A stretch of 64,000 nucleotides of DNA from Euleptes europaea (lineage: Eukaryota; Chordata; Lepidosauria; Squamata; Sphaerodactylidae). This document shows, piece after piece, positions 37,136 through 48,514 of the stretch. Numbering within the stretch: position 1 is the first letter of the stretch; each line of letters starts with the position of its first letter. A program made the translations under genes and the position numbers. A model generated the notes under the pieces. It saw only the letters and a list, made by a program, of their open reading frames with translations, was not told the DNA's origin and did no database searches. The stretch spans positions 9,121,821-9,185,820 of the forward strand of contig NC_079312.1 of assembly GCF_029931775.1 (NCBI RefSeq), in the 5' to 3' direction.

Positions 37136-37237
37136 TTCAGTGACCAGTTGGCTGCTTCGCTTCTGAGGTCTAATAAGATTGGGCTAGTCAGGGCCGTTCA
37201 GGTCAGGGCCAATCTTCTATCTTTTCCCACCCAACAG

Positions 37238-37320
37238 GTGACAGATTGAGACCAGATTTAAGCTCTGAATTTTCTACTCTCTGTGATGGAGTCGAAACAG
37301 CTTTGGTGCAGCCTGATCAG
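37238..37320 (+). CDS. Gene A: second linker exon
   Basis: 83 bp, phase 1 to 0, acceptor CCACCCAACAG, donor CAG|GTAAGA. Encodes DRLRPDLSSEFSTLC ... ALVQPDQ. It is the same length as its gene B counterpart (54009-54091) and ends in the shared QPDQ. Unlike the B, C and minus-strand copies it has no in-frame ATG. Confidence 0.8.
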
Positions 37321-37409
37321 GTAAGAGAGGGATCCTTGGGGTGACAGGCAGGGGACAGACTTATCTCTGTCCCCCCTTTCCTTCTATTAAAATGTGCCTC
37401 TGGGAAGAA

Positions 37410-37850
37410 CAAAGTTTGTGTCTAGTGGCACCTTAAAGACCATTGATTTCCAGGGTATAAGATTTTGATAATCAAAGTTTATTATCTGATAAAGGGAGCT
37501 TTGACCCTCAAAATCTTATACCCTGGAAACCTTGTTGGTCCTTAAGGTGCTACTGGACTCAAACTTTGCTCTTCTGCTGCAGGCCCACCTGAAACTATCC
37601 TTCTGTTGTAGGGGTTAAGAGCAGTGGATTCTAATCTGGAAAACTGGATTTGATTCCCCACTCCTTCACATGCAGCCTGCTGGGTGACCTTGAGCTAGTC
37701 ACAGTTCTCTCAGAACACTCTCAGCCGCCCCTACCTCACAAAGTGTCTGTTGTGGGTAGGGGAAGGGAAGGTGATTGTACGCCGGTTGGAGACTCCTTAA
37801 AGGTAGAGAAAAGCAGGGTATAAAAACCAACTCGTCTTCATCTTCTGGGA
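37410..37850 (+). mobile_element. Foldback repeat followed by a core-SINE
   Basis: 37410-37580: inverted arms (TAGTGGCACCTTAAAGACC ... its complement) around AAAGGGAGCTTTGACCC. 37605-37850: core-SINE, plus strand, with GGTTTGATTCCCCACTCC-like box B and a TATAAAAACCAACTC end. Both are within a gene A intron. Confidence 0.75.
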
Positions 37851-37994
37851 AAGTAGTAAATATCTCACATGTTCAGTTGGGATCCTGAGAGAGAAGTTCA
37901 GGAGTCCTCAGTTTCACTGCATTTTGAACTACAATCAGAAGGGATAGAGGCAATACATTGTCTGTGAGGAAAACATGTTTCCTTCTTGTTTCAG

Positions 37995-38121
37995 GGTCCG
38001 GTCTCCTTTGAGGAGGTGGTGGTTTGCTTCACTGAGGAGGAATGGGCACTGCTGGATCCGGGCCAACGGGCTCTGCACAGGGAAATCATGGTGGAGAATT
38101 ATGGGACTGTGGCTTCTGTAG
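37995..38121 (+). CDS. Gene A: KRAB A-box exon
   Basis: 127 bp, phase 0 to 1, acceptor CTTGTTTCAG, donor G|GTAAGC. Encodes [47 protein letters not shown] normally recruits TRIM28. Here the usual MLE core reads MVE, and DV near the start reads EV, so repression strength cannot be judged. It has the same size and phases as the KRAB exons at 54256 and 23975. Confidence 0.9.
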
Positions 38122-38157
38122 GTAAGCCTCCCTCTTTCTTTCCTGTGGAGGTCCCGA

Positions 38158-38372
38158 ACAACCATGGCTCAGTGCCAGAGCATCTGCTTGGTATGCAGAA
38201 AGCCCCAGGTTCAATTCCTGGCATCTCCAGTTAAAGGACCAGTCAGAAAGTGATGTGAAAGACCTCAGCCTGAGACCCCGGAGAGCTGCTGCCAGTCTGA
38301 GTAGACAATACTGACTATAATGGATGAAGGGTCTGTTTCTATATAAGGCAGCTTCATGTGTACATGTAACGG
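38158..38372 (+). mobile_element. tRNA-Ala-like SINE
   Basis: CCATGGCTCAGTGCCAGAGC head, GGTTCAATTCCTGGCATCTC box B, GTGATGTGAAAGACCTCAGC body, and AAGGCAGCTTCATGTG tail. Near full length. Confidence 0.9.
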
Positions 38373-38502
38373 CCACCTGAAATCAGGGAGGGTCTGAATA
38401 TGGGCAAAGAAACTGAAGCTTGATCCAGACAGGATGGAAGCGCTCCTGGTTGGTGATAAAGTGAAGCTGTGTTGGTTGTACAATGTGTTTTGCATGGACA
38501 CA

Positions 38503-38703
38503 TGAATCTGCCTTATCCTGAATCAAGTCACTGGTCCATCAAGGCTAGTATTGTCTCCTCAGATGGACAGTGGCTCTCCAGGGTCTCAGGTCGAGGACTT
38601 TCTCATCCTTTGCTGCCTGGCCCTTTTAACTGGAGATGCTGGGGTTTGAACCTGGGACCTTCTGCATGCCAAGCAGATGCTCTACCATTGAGCCACAGCC
38701 CAT
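38503..38703 (-). mobile_element. tRNA-Ala-like SINE, reverse
   Basis: Reverse complement of the same family: box B as TTTGAACCTGGGACCTTCTG, head as GCTCTACCATTGAGCCACAG. Confidence 0.9.
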
Positions 38704-38879
38704 CCCCTAAAAAGCTGACTCACCCTGGAAAAATCAGGTTTGCCGCTTGATTGTGCACCTGGCAAGCTGGGTGACAGAGGCTACCTGTAGTGTCTTACTG
38801 CTCAGGGTGTTTTGCTGGTGCTCCTTTCCCTGAGGGCTGATGTGGTTGGAGAGACAAAATGTACATGCCAAGGACACTT

Positions 38880-39060
38880 TGGAGCCAGGGTGGTGTAGCG
38901 GTTAGAGTGTCGGACTAGGATCTGGGAAACTCAGGTTCGAATCCTCACTCTGCCACAGCAGCTTGCTGGGTGACCTTGGGCCAATCATTCATTCTCAACA
39001 AACCAACCGGGTTGCTGTGAGAATAAAATAGAGGACAGGAGAACAATGTAAGCTCGTCTG
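38880..39060 (+). mobile_element. Core-SINE, diverged subfamily
   Basis: CCAGGGTGGTGTAGCGGTTA box A, GGTTCGAATCCTCACTCTGC box B, and CTGGGTGACCTTGGGCCAAT core. Confidence 0.8.
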
Positions 39061-39271
39061 ATGTTTCCCAAGACTGCTTTATTTCAATCTTTTAGGAAAG
39101 AGCACAGTCTAAGTGCATGATCATCCCATCTGGATGGAAAGGTGTGTCAGGCTTTTAGAGGGTTTTACAAAAGAAAATCAATGATTGCTATACTGCTTTA
39201 ACATGATAATGCCGTCGCTATTACCGGTGTTGTGGGGGTGTTTTTGTCCTTGTGTCATGGTCCTTGTGTTA

Positions 39272-39576
39272 AGAGCCAGGGTGGTGTAGTGGTTAAGAGT
39301 GGTGGTTTGGAGCAATGGACTCTGATCTGGAGAACCGAGTTTGATTCCCCACTCCTCCACCTGAGTGGCGGAGGCTAAACTGGTGAACTGGATTTGTTTT
39401 CCTACTCCTACACATGAAGCCAGCTGGGTGACCTTGGGCTAGTCAAAGCTCTCTCAGCCCCACCCACCTCACAGGGTGTCTGTTGTGGGGAGGGGGAGAG
39501 AAGGTGATTGTAAGCCGGTTTGAGTCTCCCTTAAGTGGTAGAGAAAGTCAGCATATAAAAAGCAACTCTTCTTCAT
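39272..39576 (+). mobile_element. Core-SINE, near full length
   Basis: GCCAGGGTGGTGTAGTGGTT box A, GTTTGATTCCCCACTCCTCC box B, MIR-like core, and end GCATATAAAAAGCAACTCTT. Confidence 0.9.
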
Positions 39577-39717
39577 CCTGGAACACTTTCCCCTAAGAAT
39601 CCTGATTTGTTCCTTATCTTTCAGAGTCTTGCCGCCAATGTTGAACATATGTGGCTGCTGTTGTTTTGAAATATTTTGCTGCCTTCACTCCAGAAGTGTT
39701 CCTGGTTTTTATGTGTT

Positions 39718-40222
39718 TGTTTATTATTTACACTTATATCCTGCCCTACCCCTGCATATCAGGGGCTCAAGGCGGCTCACAACATAAATATAATATAAGT
39801 AATTATAACCAGAAAAACCAGAACTATAAATATACTTTACCTCATTTAAGACAACATGATGGTGCTTAATAAAACAACAAAACAGCCCTCCTAAGATTAA
39901 ATCCCAAGTACAATAAAAATCATACAGAGCCAGGGGGGCATGGGTATAATAACTGTCAATGACTCAAGCTGTAATTTGGGGGGCCAATGGGGTGGGGGGA
40001 CTGGATGGCGAACAATAAAGATGACAATAGCTGAGGGGGTTCCACAATCCAGGTTGGCATAGAATGTTATCCATGTCGGCCATATAAACCATCACTGTCC
40101 TCAACTATAGGCCTGGTGGAACATCTCCGTCTTGCAGGCTTGGTGAAACTGGGCCAGGTCTTTTAAGGCCCGAGTTTCACTCGACAGAGAGTTTCACCAG
40201 GCAGGGACACAGCTGAAAAGTC
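39718..40222 (-). mobile_element. L2-like LINE 3' end
   Basis: Minus orientation. The plus strand starts TTTATTATTTACACTTATATCC and has GGCTCAAGGCGGCTCACAAC, the 3' UTR of L2-type reptile LINEs. Upper part GCCTGGTGGAACATCTCCGT CTTGCAGG. Confidence 0.7.
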
Positions 40223-40228
40223 TGTGAG

Positions 40229-40455
40229 AGCCAGTGTGGTATAGTGGTTAAGAGTGGTGGACTCTAATCTGGAGAACTGGGTTTGTGCCCCACTCCTCCT
40301 CCTGAAGCCAGCTGGGTGACCTTGGGCCAGTCACAGTTCTCTTGGAACTCTCCCAGCCCCACCTACCTCACAAGGTACCTGTTGTGGGGAGGGGAAGGGA
40401 AGTTGATTGTAAGCCACTATGTGGCTCCTTAAAGGTAGAGAAAAGAGTTCTTCTA
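40229..40455 (+). mobile_element. Core-SINE just upstream of the gene A finger exon
   Basis: GCCAGTGTGGTATAGTGGTT box A, core CTGGGTGACCTTGGGCCAGT, shortened middle. Confidence 0.85.
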
Positions 40456-40574
40456 GTTGAGGACAGCGGGATGGCCTTTGTTGCTGCCTGAACTTCCTGT
40501 GTGATGTTTTGGGCACTGTTTTTGATTGCATATAAATCTTTGGTTATGGTTTCTCTTTCACTTTGTTCTGTCAG

Positions 40575-41611
40575 GTGAGGGAGGGGAGAGCAAGAGGAAT
40601 AGTGAATCCCCTGGAAAGTCAGGGGAAAGAGCCTGCAGCAGAGGAAGGGAAGAGAAGATCAGGGAGACAGAAACAGAAAAGACGAATGCATCCTCTGCTC
40701 CTCCAAGCCGTAACACCCATGAAATCTTAGTCCAAGACAAATCTGAGAAAGAAGAGGAAAGGAGCGAGTGTCTTCTGTGTGGTGAACGCTTCAGCTGCAA
40801 GGCAGGCCTTCGTGCTCACTGGAGGATCCATACGGAGGAAAAGCTATTCAAATGCTCTGAGTGTGGGAAGAGTTTCAGCCGGAGGGAAAAACTAATCAGG
40901 CATCAAGGGATTCACACTGGGGAGAAGCCCTACACTTGCCTGGAGTGCGGGAAGAGCTTCAGCCGGAGAGATAAACTGATCAGGCATCAAGGGATCCACA
41001 CGGGGGAGAAGCCATACAAATGCTTGCAGTGCGGGAAGAGTTTCAGAGACAGAACAGATCTCACTTCACATCTGAGAATACATACAGGGGACAAGCCATA
41101 TAAATGCCCCGAGTGTGGAAAGAGCTTTAGCCAGAGCTCGTACCTGGCCTCCCATCGAACCATCCACACTGGGGAGAAGCCATACAAATGCCTGGAGTGC
41201 GGGAAAAGCTTCCTTTGGAACCACAAGCTTCAGTCCCACCAGAGAATCCACACAGGTGAGAAACCATATCAGTGCTCCATATGTGGGATGAGTTTCAGTC
41301 AGAAAGTGTACATTACTGCACATGAAATAATGCACACAGGGAAGAACCCCTTCGAATGCTTTGAGTGCGGCAAGAACTTCACCCGCAGCACGACCCTGAC
41401 GACGCATCAGAGAATCCACACTGGTGAAAAACCCTTTAAATGCTCCGAATGCGGGAAGGGTTTTGTTAAGAATTCTGCACTGACGCGACATAAGAGGATC
41501 CACACAGGGGAGAAAACGTACAAACGCCCGGACTTCGGTGTGCGGTTTTCAGATTGTTCGTCTCTTACGAAGCATCAACAAGTTCTCGCAAGGGAGGAAT
41601 TGTTTGAATGA
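40575..41611 (+). CDS. Gene A: zinc-finger exon with ten C2H2 fingers
   Basis: Acceptor TTCTGTCAG at 40574, phase 1. The exon continues from KRAB as GEGGESKRNSESPGKSGERA, then a charged linker rich in Glu, Lys and Arg, then fingers from about 40767. Nine fingers are canonical, starting SECLLCGERF and FKCSECGKSF. The tenth (YKRPDFGVRF...) has lost both zinc Cys residues and its final His, so it cannot bind zinc in the usual way. Contact residues vary between fingers (for example SRREKLIRH, RDRTDLTSH, SQSSYLASH, TRSTTLTTH), unlike the homogenised array at 1754-3561. The stop TGA is at 41609. Product: a nuclear DNA-binding protein, likely a regulator; the target is unknown. Confidence 0.92.
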
Positions 41612-41967
41612 GTGTGGGGGGAAATGCTCAGCCAGAGGGAAAAAGCTATCTTCACATTAAAGTGGAGAGAGGAGGATCCTAAAAATGTTCAGTACATGGA
41701 AAGAAGTTCAGATGGTGCACAAATTTAAGAGCTTTCTTGGCCTTGAAAACCAACCCTCAAGAATGACAATTTGGTCCTCAACAGCTATGTTTATCTTTTA
41801 ACTGGACTTTCTAGGGAATCTGCTACCTAAATCTTGGATTGCATGCATACAAAGCTAGTGTTCTATCACTGATCCACAGCCCTTTCTCTGACTGAGCTGC
41901 ACACTACACAAAGACACCAGCTATGCAGTACTGTGCAGCGTTATTCCAGTCTAAGGACAATCATTTA

Positions 41968-41973
41968 AATAAA
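41968..41973 (+). terminator. Candidate poly(A) signal of gene A
   Basis: AATAAA about 360 bp after the stop codon, the first such hexamer I found. Not proven. Confidence 0.4.
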
Positions 41974-42764
41974 CTTAGACGGGAATAACTCTGCCCGGGA
42001 TTGCACTGTAGTAAATTTTGTAGCAGAGGCTGAGGATTAAAGCAGAATTTGCTGGAGTTATCTTGTTTGCTTATCCTGTTCAGACATTCTGGGTCTTTGC
42101 TCGGGCAGGAATTTTTTACCGTGGCTGCCAACATAGTGAACATGCAAGAATTCTTAAGTGCCTGTGAAAGTCAGCCCTATTTCCAAAATCAGAAGTAGAC
42201 CCCCCACAGGATGGGGACAGACACAAGCCCAGAGACACAGGCGGTGTGTTAAATGCATAGCTTGTTTTTGAACAATTAATTTCCCCAACTCTTTGCAGAA
42301 AGTGTGTTTAATAACAATTTTAAAGGGTTAACTAATCAAGACTGCTGAGGAGCAAAGGAGATCTCACCCAATCTTCTGAATCTAAAAGTTCTGTATTGCC
42401 ACACTATGGCCATTTATGCATGGTCAATTTTGATGCTCACTCAAAGCTCTTTTTAAAAATGCCTATTCATGGTCCCAATGCAAAAGGAGAAATTCCACCC
42501 ACCCACCCCACTCGGCTGCTCCTTCGTTTGTTTGCATAGCTATTAGCATGTGCATAGCTAAGGCACCTCTGTTGTTTTGCATGGTTCCCTTAAGTGGGCT
42601 CTTTTGTAATGTGAAGCAGGTCTGCGCTGGCTTCACAGTCACTTCCGGAATGACGGTTCAGTGTAAAAATTTGCAGGGAAATTCAGCCTGGAACGCGCTG
42701 CTAATTACCATGCATAAATGGCCTATGATTACTGGCACGGAATACATTGATTACCCAGCAACCT
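41974..42764. other. Spacer with no recognised feature
   Basis: Intergenic DNA after gene A. A possible tRNA-SINE remnant near 41850-41890 is too short to call. Confidence 0.35.
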
Positions 42765-42960
42765 GACAGCCCAGCTGAGCCTGATCTCATAAGAGCTTGG
42801 AAACTGCAGGGTTGGCCAGGGTTAGTGCTTGGGTGGAAGACCACCAAGGAAGTCTGGAGTTGCTACACAGGCAACGGCAAACCACCTCTGCTCATCTCTT
42901 GCCTTGAAACCCCCATGGCCCTGGGGGTCAGTTGCAACTTGATGGCACACAATTGTTTTT
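42765..42960 (+). mobile_element. 5S-derived SINE, diverged
   Basis: GAGCCTGATCTCATAAGAGC, GTGCTTGGGTGGAAGACCAC, then GGCAAACCACCTCTGCTCAT and tail GTTGCAACTTGATGGCAC. Confidence 0.8.
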
Positions 42961-43272
42961 ATACTTTTACACTTGCCCAGTTGTAATGGGTTTTCCTGAT
43001 CTCTTTCTATTCCACTTCCTGTTTCTACAAGCCAAGGAGGGCAAAATTATGCTCAGTTCTTGGCACCTTTGCAGGCTTCTATGACACCTGAGATGTTTAT
43101 ATGTATGAATATATATTTATGTAACTGCATAACAGCATTATCCTTTTATTTTAGTATGGTATAGGCAAGGGTCCCCAAACTTGTTGAGCCTGTGGACACT
43201 TTTGAAATTTTGAGAAGGGGTAAGGGTGCCACTCCAGAATGGCCCATTTGGAAGCAGGGACAAGTCCTAAGA

Positions 43273-43585
43273 GAGCCAACGAGGTGTAGTGGTTTGGAGA
43301 GGTGGAGTCTGATCTGGAGAACCGGGTTTGATTCCCCACTCCTCCACATGAGTGGCGGAGGCTACTCTGGTGAACTGGATTTGTTTCCCCACTCCTACAC
43401 ACAAAGCCAGCTGGGTGACCTTGGGCAAGTCATTCTCTCTCAGCCTCACCTACCTAACAGGATGTCTATTGTGTGGAGGGGAAGGGAAAGGTGACTGTAA
43501 GCCGGTTTGATTCTGCCTTAAGTGGCAGAGAAAGTTGGCATATAAAAACCAACTTCTTCTCCTCCTCCTCCTCCTCCTTCTTCCG
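43273..43585 (+). mobile_element. Core-SINE plus (CTT/CTC)n
   Basis: Head GAGCCAACGAGGTGTAGTGG, box B GGTTTGATTCCCCACTCC, end GGCATATAAAAACCAACTTC followed by a CTT/CTC tract. Confidence 0.9.
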
Positions 43586-43884
43586 CAGCTATAGCAAGGC
43601 AACAGTCACAAAATTGCTGCCATGGTTAGGTATCCCCAAGCCAAGCATCCTTCCAGTGACAAGGGCAGCTATTTCCAAATGGGCACACCCTGAAGATCCA
43701 GAAGTTATGCCTTCTGAGGTCTTTTGAAGTACCTCCCACTCCAACGACATGTAGGGAAGCCAGAAATGGTTCTTTGGGTTGGTGAATGGAAGAAGCCAGT
43801 GGGCGTCAGAAAAATCCATCGGCTGGTGCCATGGTGCCTGCCAGCACCATAATGGGCATCACTGATAGATGGCTGTCGTAGAGG

Positions 43885-44065
43885 CTAGCCATGTTGGTCT
43901 GCAGTAGAAGGGCTAGATTCGATCCAGTAGCACCTTAGAGACCAACAAGATTTTCAGAATATAAGCTTTTGAGAGTCAGAGCTCTTGACAAAGGGAGCTT
44001 TGACTCTCAAAAGCTTATACACTGAAAATCTTGTTGGTCTGTAAGGTGCTACTGGTCTCAAATCT
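43885..44065. repeat. Foldback repeat of the AGTAGCACCTTAAAG family
   Basis: Arms CCAGTAGCACCTTAGAGACC and complement around GACAAAGGGAGCTTTGAC. Confidence 0.75.
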
Positions 44066-44189
44066 ATCCCTTCCATGGGATATCCCTTCCTTGAGATATC
44101 CCTTCCATGCCTTCTGGGCAAAGAAAAGGGCACAGAACTTTGCTTGCTCCTTTGGGCCTTCGCTGTTACATTTCAGCATGTAATGAACA

Positions 44190-44307
44190 CATGAAGTGGC
44201 CTTCTACTGAGTCAGACCCTTGGTCAATCAGTCAGCATTTCCTACTGAACCTGGGACCTTCTGCATGCCAAGCAGATGCTCTGCCACTCAGCCATGCCCC
44301 CTCCCTT
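44190..44307 (-). mobile_element. tRNA-Ala-like SINE, partial
   Basis: CCTGGGACCTTCTGCATGCC AAGCAGATGCTCTGCC is the reverse of the tRNA-like head. Confidence 0.8.
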
Positions 44308-44507
44308 GATGTCTATGAATATCTAACACCAGAATCTGAATTAGGCCAACAAATATTCTGATTTGTACAGATGTTGCTGCCCCTTTTCTGGTGAACTCAT
44401 TATGACACTGATGTGTTTGAGGAAGAGACCCTACCAGCCACGATGGATGAAGCAAATATTTCTGTGATCTTTAAAGTCAGGCAGGGACTCCTTGGATTGT
44501 TTCTTAG

Positions 44508-45326
44508 CAATGTAGTATGCAAACAAGCTAAGACAAAACAAGTGAGAACTTGAAGCCAAAAGGAACTCCTGAGCACTATCAAGCAGCTGGTTACATAATT
44601 AATTACAAGACGCTAAGAAAAACTCCTGGACATAACACAATTATTGAGCATTTTATCATATAATAAGCAGCCTCATGCATATATCTGTCGCAACATTGAT
44701 ACAAAGAGATAAATATCAGGTAGGTCCCAGCAGTATTATGTAAAGTCTTTTATTAATTGGCAAAAACCTGGAGACTTGAAGTATATAGCTGCAAGCATCT
44801 TTACAAGCTATATACTTCAAGCCTCCATTTTTTTGCCAATTCATAAAAGACTTTACATAATACTATTGGGACCTTATACTTATCTCTTTGTATTGATATC
44901 CCAACGGATATATGCATGAGGCTGCCTATTATATGATGTTTTGTTTTTGATAAAATGCTCAATAATTGTGTTATGTCTAGGAGTTTTCCTTAGTGTCATG
45001 TAATTAACTGTGTAGCCAGCTGCTTGATAGTGCTCAAGAGTTCCTTTTGGCTTAAAGTTCTCACTTGTTTTGACTTAGGGTGCATTCATACATGCTGAAT
45101 AATGCACTTTCAATGCACATTGCAGCTGGATTTTACTGTGTGAAACGGTAACATCCACTAGCAAACAATGGTTAAAGTGAATTGAAAGTGCATTATTCAG
45201 GATGTGTGAAAGCGGCCCTAGCTTGTTTGCATACTACATTGCTTCCGTATATTATTTAATATTGGCCATTGTGCTGGTTATTTTGTTTGGGTTTCATTAT
45301 CTTTCAGCATAGGTTGTTGCTTTTTG
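44508..45326. mobile_element. Large foldback insertion with 16-bp flanking duplication
   Basis: Two arms of roughly 290 bp in inverted orientation (about 44508-44790 and 44800-45245) meet near 44795. The arms share blocks such as CAAACAAGCTAAG, GAGCACTATCAAGCAGCTGG and AAAGTCTTTTAT. The exact 16-mer TTGGATTGTTTCTTAG lies at 44492-44507 and 45327-45342, so the unit inserted as a whole. No coding capacity. A small element is nested in the right arm at 45079-45218. Confidence 0.8.
45079..45218. mobile_element. Short inverted-repeat element (MITE) nested in the foldback
   Basis: About 140 bp with inverted ends sharing TGAATAATGCACTTTCAAT. Terminal GGTGC.../...GGCCC is flanked by TAG on both sides. 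The left arm of the host foldback shows the uninterrupted site. Confidence 0.8.
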
Positions 45327-45349
45327 TTGGATTGTTTCTTAGTTCAGTT

Positions 45350-45745
45350 TAAAGTGCTATGACCTCTAAGGCCCAGGACCCACTTATCTAAAGGACTGTC
45401 TCCTCCCCGTGTGCCAACCCCAGTCCACAGGCTGCTACTGCTGGCTGCTCCCCTGTTTAAGATTGCGTGCCTGGCATCACCCGTGCCTTCTCATTTATAG
45501 CTCCCCCTTTGTGGAATGGGCTCCCTTAGGAGGTCAGCGGGGTGCTGTCTAGAAATTTTCAGGACATGCTGCAAGGCCATTTTATTTGCCAGAGCTTTTC
45601 ACGTAGTATCGGCATCTTTTGGGGGAAGGAGGGTTTTCTGAAGTTTTGTTTTATATGTTTGAAACCGTGAAACTTTTTGTTGTGATTTTAAGCCACCTTG
45701 AGCCACGAGGAAAGGTGGAATATGAATATTTTAATAAATGAATGA
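45350..45745 (+). mobile_element. L2-like LINE 3' end
   Basis: ATTTTAAGCCACCTTGAGCC ACGAGGAAAGGTGG then TTTTAATAAATGAATGAA, the L2-type 3' terminus, preceded by a decayed C-terminal frame (GGAATGGGCTCCCT). Confidence 0.85.
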
Positions 45746-45939
45746 ATACTTTTTTATTGGTTTGCTAGTTTTGCAAGAATCCAGCATCTAGTGTTGGCCC
45801 CAACAGGTACTGTTCAACCTCATTTGCCTTGCGTCAGGGTACAAGACAAAGAGTTTCCTCATATCTCTGTTTCTCTTTAATCCTGATGTAGAGCCTCATC
45901 CACCAGGCCAGATTGGCCAGGGATTCTGGAGGTTTTTTT

Positions 45940-46070
45940 TGTGTGACCATCTTCTGGGCATGGAGTAGGGGTCACTGGGGATGTGTGGGGGGCTAGTTAT
46001 GAATTTCCTCCATTGGGCAGGGGGTTGGACTAGATGACCTTGATGGTCCTTCCAACTCTATGATTCTATG
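45940..46070 (+). mobile_element. CR1 3' end fragment
   Basis: GGGGGTTGGACTAGATGACC TTGATGGTCC followed by TTCCAACTCTATGATTCTAT. Confidence 0.85.
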
Positions 46071-46249
46071 CCTGATATTAGACAGGATACGCCATTAAGA
46101 CAAGAGGAAGAAAAATTCTAATATGTTTTGTGTGTCTTTTCCACCCAGAAAATTCAGTTTCTAATTTGTTAAAACAAGACAATGCATTCAGTAACTTGTC
46201 GGGATGCAGAACAAGACACAATTACTAGGTATGGGTAACACTGCCTCAA

Positions 46250-46515
46250 ATGTTGCAGTAGAAAAGAGCAAGAGTCCAGTAGCACCTTAAAGACTAAAGG
46301 TTAGATATTGTCATCAAAAGTTTCAGGTAGCCCTGTTGGTCCGCTGTAGAAGAGCTAGATTTGAGTCCTGTAGCACCTTTGAGACCAATAAGATTTTCGG
46401 GGTATGAGCTTTCAAGAGTCAGAGCTTTTGATATCTGATGAAGAGGGCATTGACTCTTTAAAGCTTTTACCCCAAAAATCTTGTTGGTCTCTCAGATGCT
46501 TCTGGACTTGAATCT
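46250..46515. repeat. Foldback repeats of the AGTAGCACCTTAAAG family, two stacked copies
   Basis: A short left piece (46262-46300) is followed by a fuller copy with inverted arms (46330-46510). Confidence 0.65.
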
Positions 46516-47067
46516 AGCTGTTTCACTGCCTCAAAATAATTCTTCTGCAAGTGGCCCTTCAAGTGCGAAAAAAGGTAATCTTAAAATACTTGGTAACAAA
46601 TATCTTCAGTGAGGTGGAAACAGTGAAAGTCTGGGTCAAGTTACTCCAGTTTAAGGCCAGAGATTTCAATGGCCTCTGACTAGATTAAATACAAAGATTT
46701 CACTGTAAAATGAGTTTTGATGAATTTGTACAAGATTTTGGTAGCTCTGAACCTATTGTCATTGTAGAGAAAGATTCAGGCAATTTAATGTATATATTTT
46801 CAAGACAATTGATATAATACGTGAACTTCAAATTTATATTTCCTTATTCATTGTTAAAAATGTATACCAGACATTTGCAAAAATTGTGTGGCATCTTCAG
46901 GAACATAGTACATAGCTTACACCAAATTCCAACTGCTAGTCAAGGTGGATGGAATGGGACTATTTGAAATATTGGAATATTAGAGATCTTTTGCTTTAAT
47001 CCAGGCAATTGAGAGGGGCAGGAAAAAGAGAACATTCAAAACTGGCTTTACTCAGAGCAACAATTTC
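46516..47067. other. Spacer with no recognised feature
   Basis: AT-rich; nothing identified. Confidence 0.4.
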
Positions 47068-47246
47068 TTTGTCTACCAAAAGGTTTTTCTACACTAACCC
47101 TGAGTTTCAGAAAGAAGCTGCTTGTTTAATTTCCAGCCATAGAGGCTGCAAGAAAGACTTAGTATGGTCCAATCTGTTATTGAAACTAGAAATAAAACTG
47201 GTCACTATTCGTATGAATTATTGAACAGATAGTTGTATTCTGGCAA
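47068..47246 (+). repeat. 180-bp repeat, first copy
   Basis: Starts TTTGTCTACCAAAAGGTTTT and ends GTTGTATTCTGGCA. Nearly identical to 48738-48917 with about six differences. The family is unknown. Confidence 0.9.
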
Positions 47247-47844
47247 ATTAATACAACATGAATATTTCCTTACAGACTTGCTGGGTGACCTTGGGCCAGT
47301 CACACACTCAGCCTAACCTACCTCAGAGGGTTGTTGTTTTGAGGGTTACTTGGTAAAGGATGCTCCCTTTTCTACAGAGCCCCAATTCTCTGCTTTATAT
47401 TTTCATTTTGATCATTTATCTAGGTAGATCACTTTGATTTTGAATGCAATGATAGATTTCAAATTTTGGCATACTGGGAGGGTTAGCTAACTGGTTATGC
47501 CTCCTCTATCTAGGGAGAAAAGGGATAGGACATCTGCAAAAATGGCAGATTTTAAGCATGGAAGAATCTCAAAATGTAGCCTCAATCCAGGATTGGGTAG
47601 CACTGTTGCTACGTCTGGCAAGGAAAGAAAAGTTGAGTCATGAAAAAGGTAAAAATCAGAAGTCTATATTGGGAATTGTGGTCTATTTTCAGATTATTTT
47701 GGTGAAGGCAGTGGTGGGGTCACCAATCCATTCTTCATCAAATAAAAGTTTTTTTCACTTTTTAAAATTTTGTAATTTTGTAACATTTTGTAAACAAATC
47801 AGTGGGTTTTAGATCAAATCAAGCCTGAACTGACCCTAGAAGTT

Positions 47845-48115
47845 AAAATGACTAAACTGAGGCTGTCATACTTTGGACATATTATGAGAAGACAAGAGTC
47901 ACTGGAAAAGACAATCATGCTAGGAAAAGTTGAAGGCAGCAGGAAAAGAGGAAGACCCAACAAGAGATGGATCGACTCTATAAAGGAAGCTACAGCCCTC
48001 AATTTGCAAGATCTGAGCAAGGCTGTTAAGGATAGGACGTTTTGGAGGACATTGATTCATAGGGTCGCCATGAGTCGGAAACGACTTGACAGCACTTAAC
48101 ACACACACACACAAT
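47845..48115 (+). mobile_element. RTE/BovB LINE, ORF2 C terminus and 3' end
   Basis: An open frame reads MTKLRLSYFGHIMRRQESLE KTIMLGKVEG then RGRPNKRWIDSIKEAT, the end of BovB reverse transcriptase. The tail GGTCGCCATGAGTCGGAAAC and (AC)n follow. 5'-truncated. 47247-47844 holds only a core-SINE scrap at 47278-47345. Confidence 0.9.
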
Positions 48116-48514
48116 TTTATGCAAGCATTCCCATTGCTAATGGTGTTAGCGGTTTTAAATAATATATTTATTATTTAGACCACAGTTACACAGCCCGGAT
48201 AACCTACAAGAACCAATATATTTATTATTTCAATTTAAAGCGCACTCTCCTCAACCCTCCAAATAAATGTAATGGTGATGTGGTTGGACTTTTATTTATT
48301 TTTATTCATTGTGAATACATTTTTGAGAACAAGCATTCCAAGAAGAAAGTTCATGTTTACCAGTTATTCCAGGAACTGGAAGGCTTTAAGTTTATGACTA
48401 ACACATATGCATCTTTATTTTATTGCTCTTATTAATACTTTTTTAAAAAAAGAATTAAAAAAATTCTCAAATACAAGTGTTCAAAATAAGATTTTTTTAA
48501 AAAATCAGGTGCTA

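Noticed and set aside
41066-41503. Minus-strand open frame across the gene A fingers
   Set aside because: Antisense shadow of the finger repeat.
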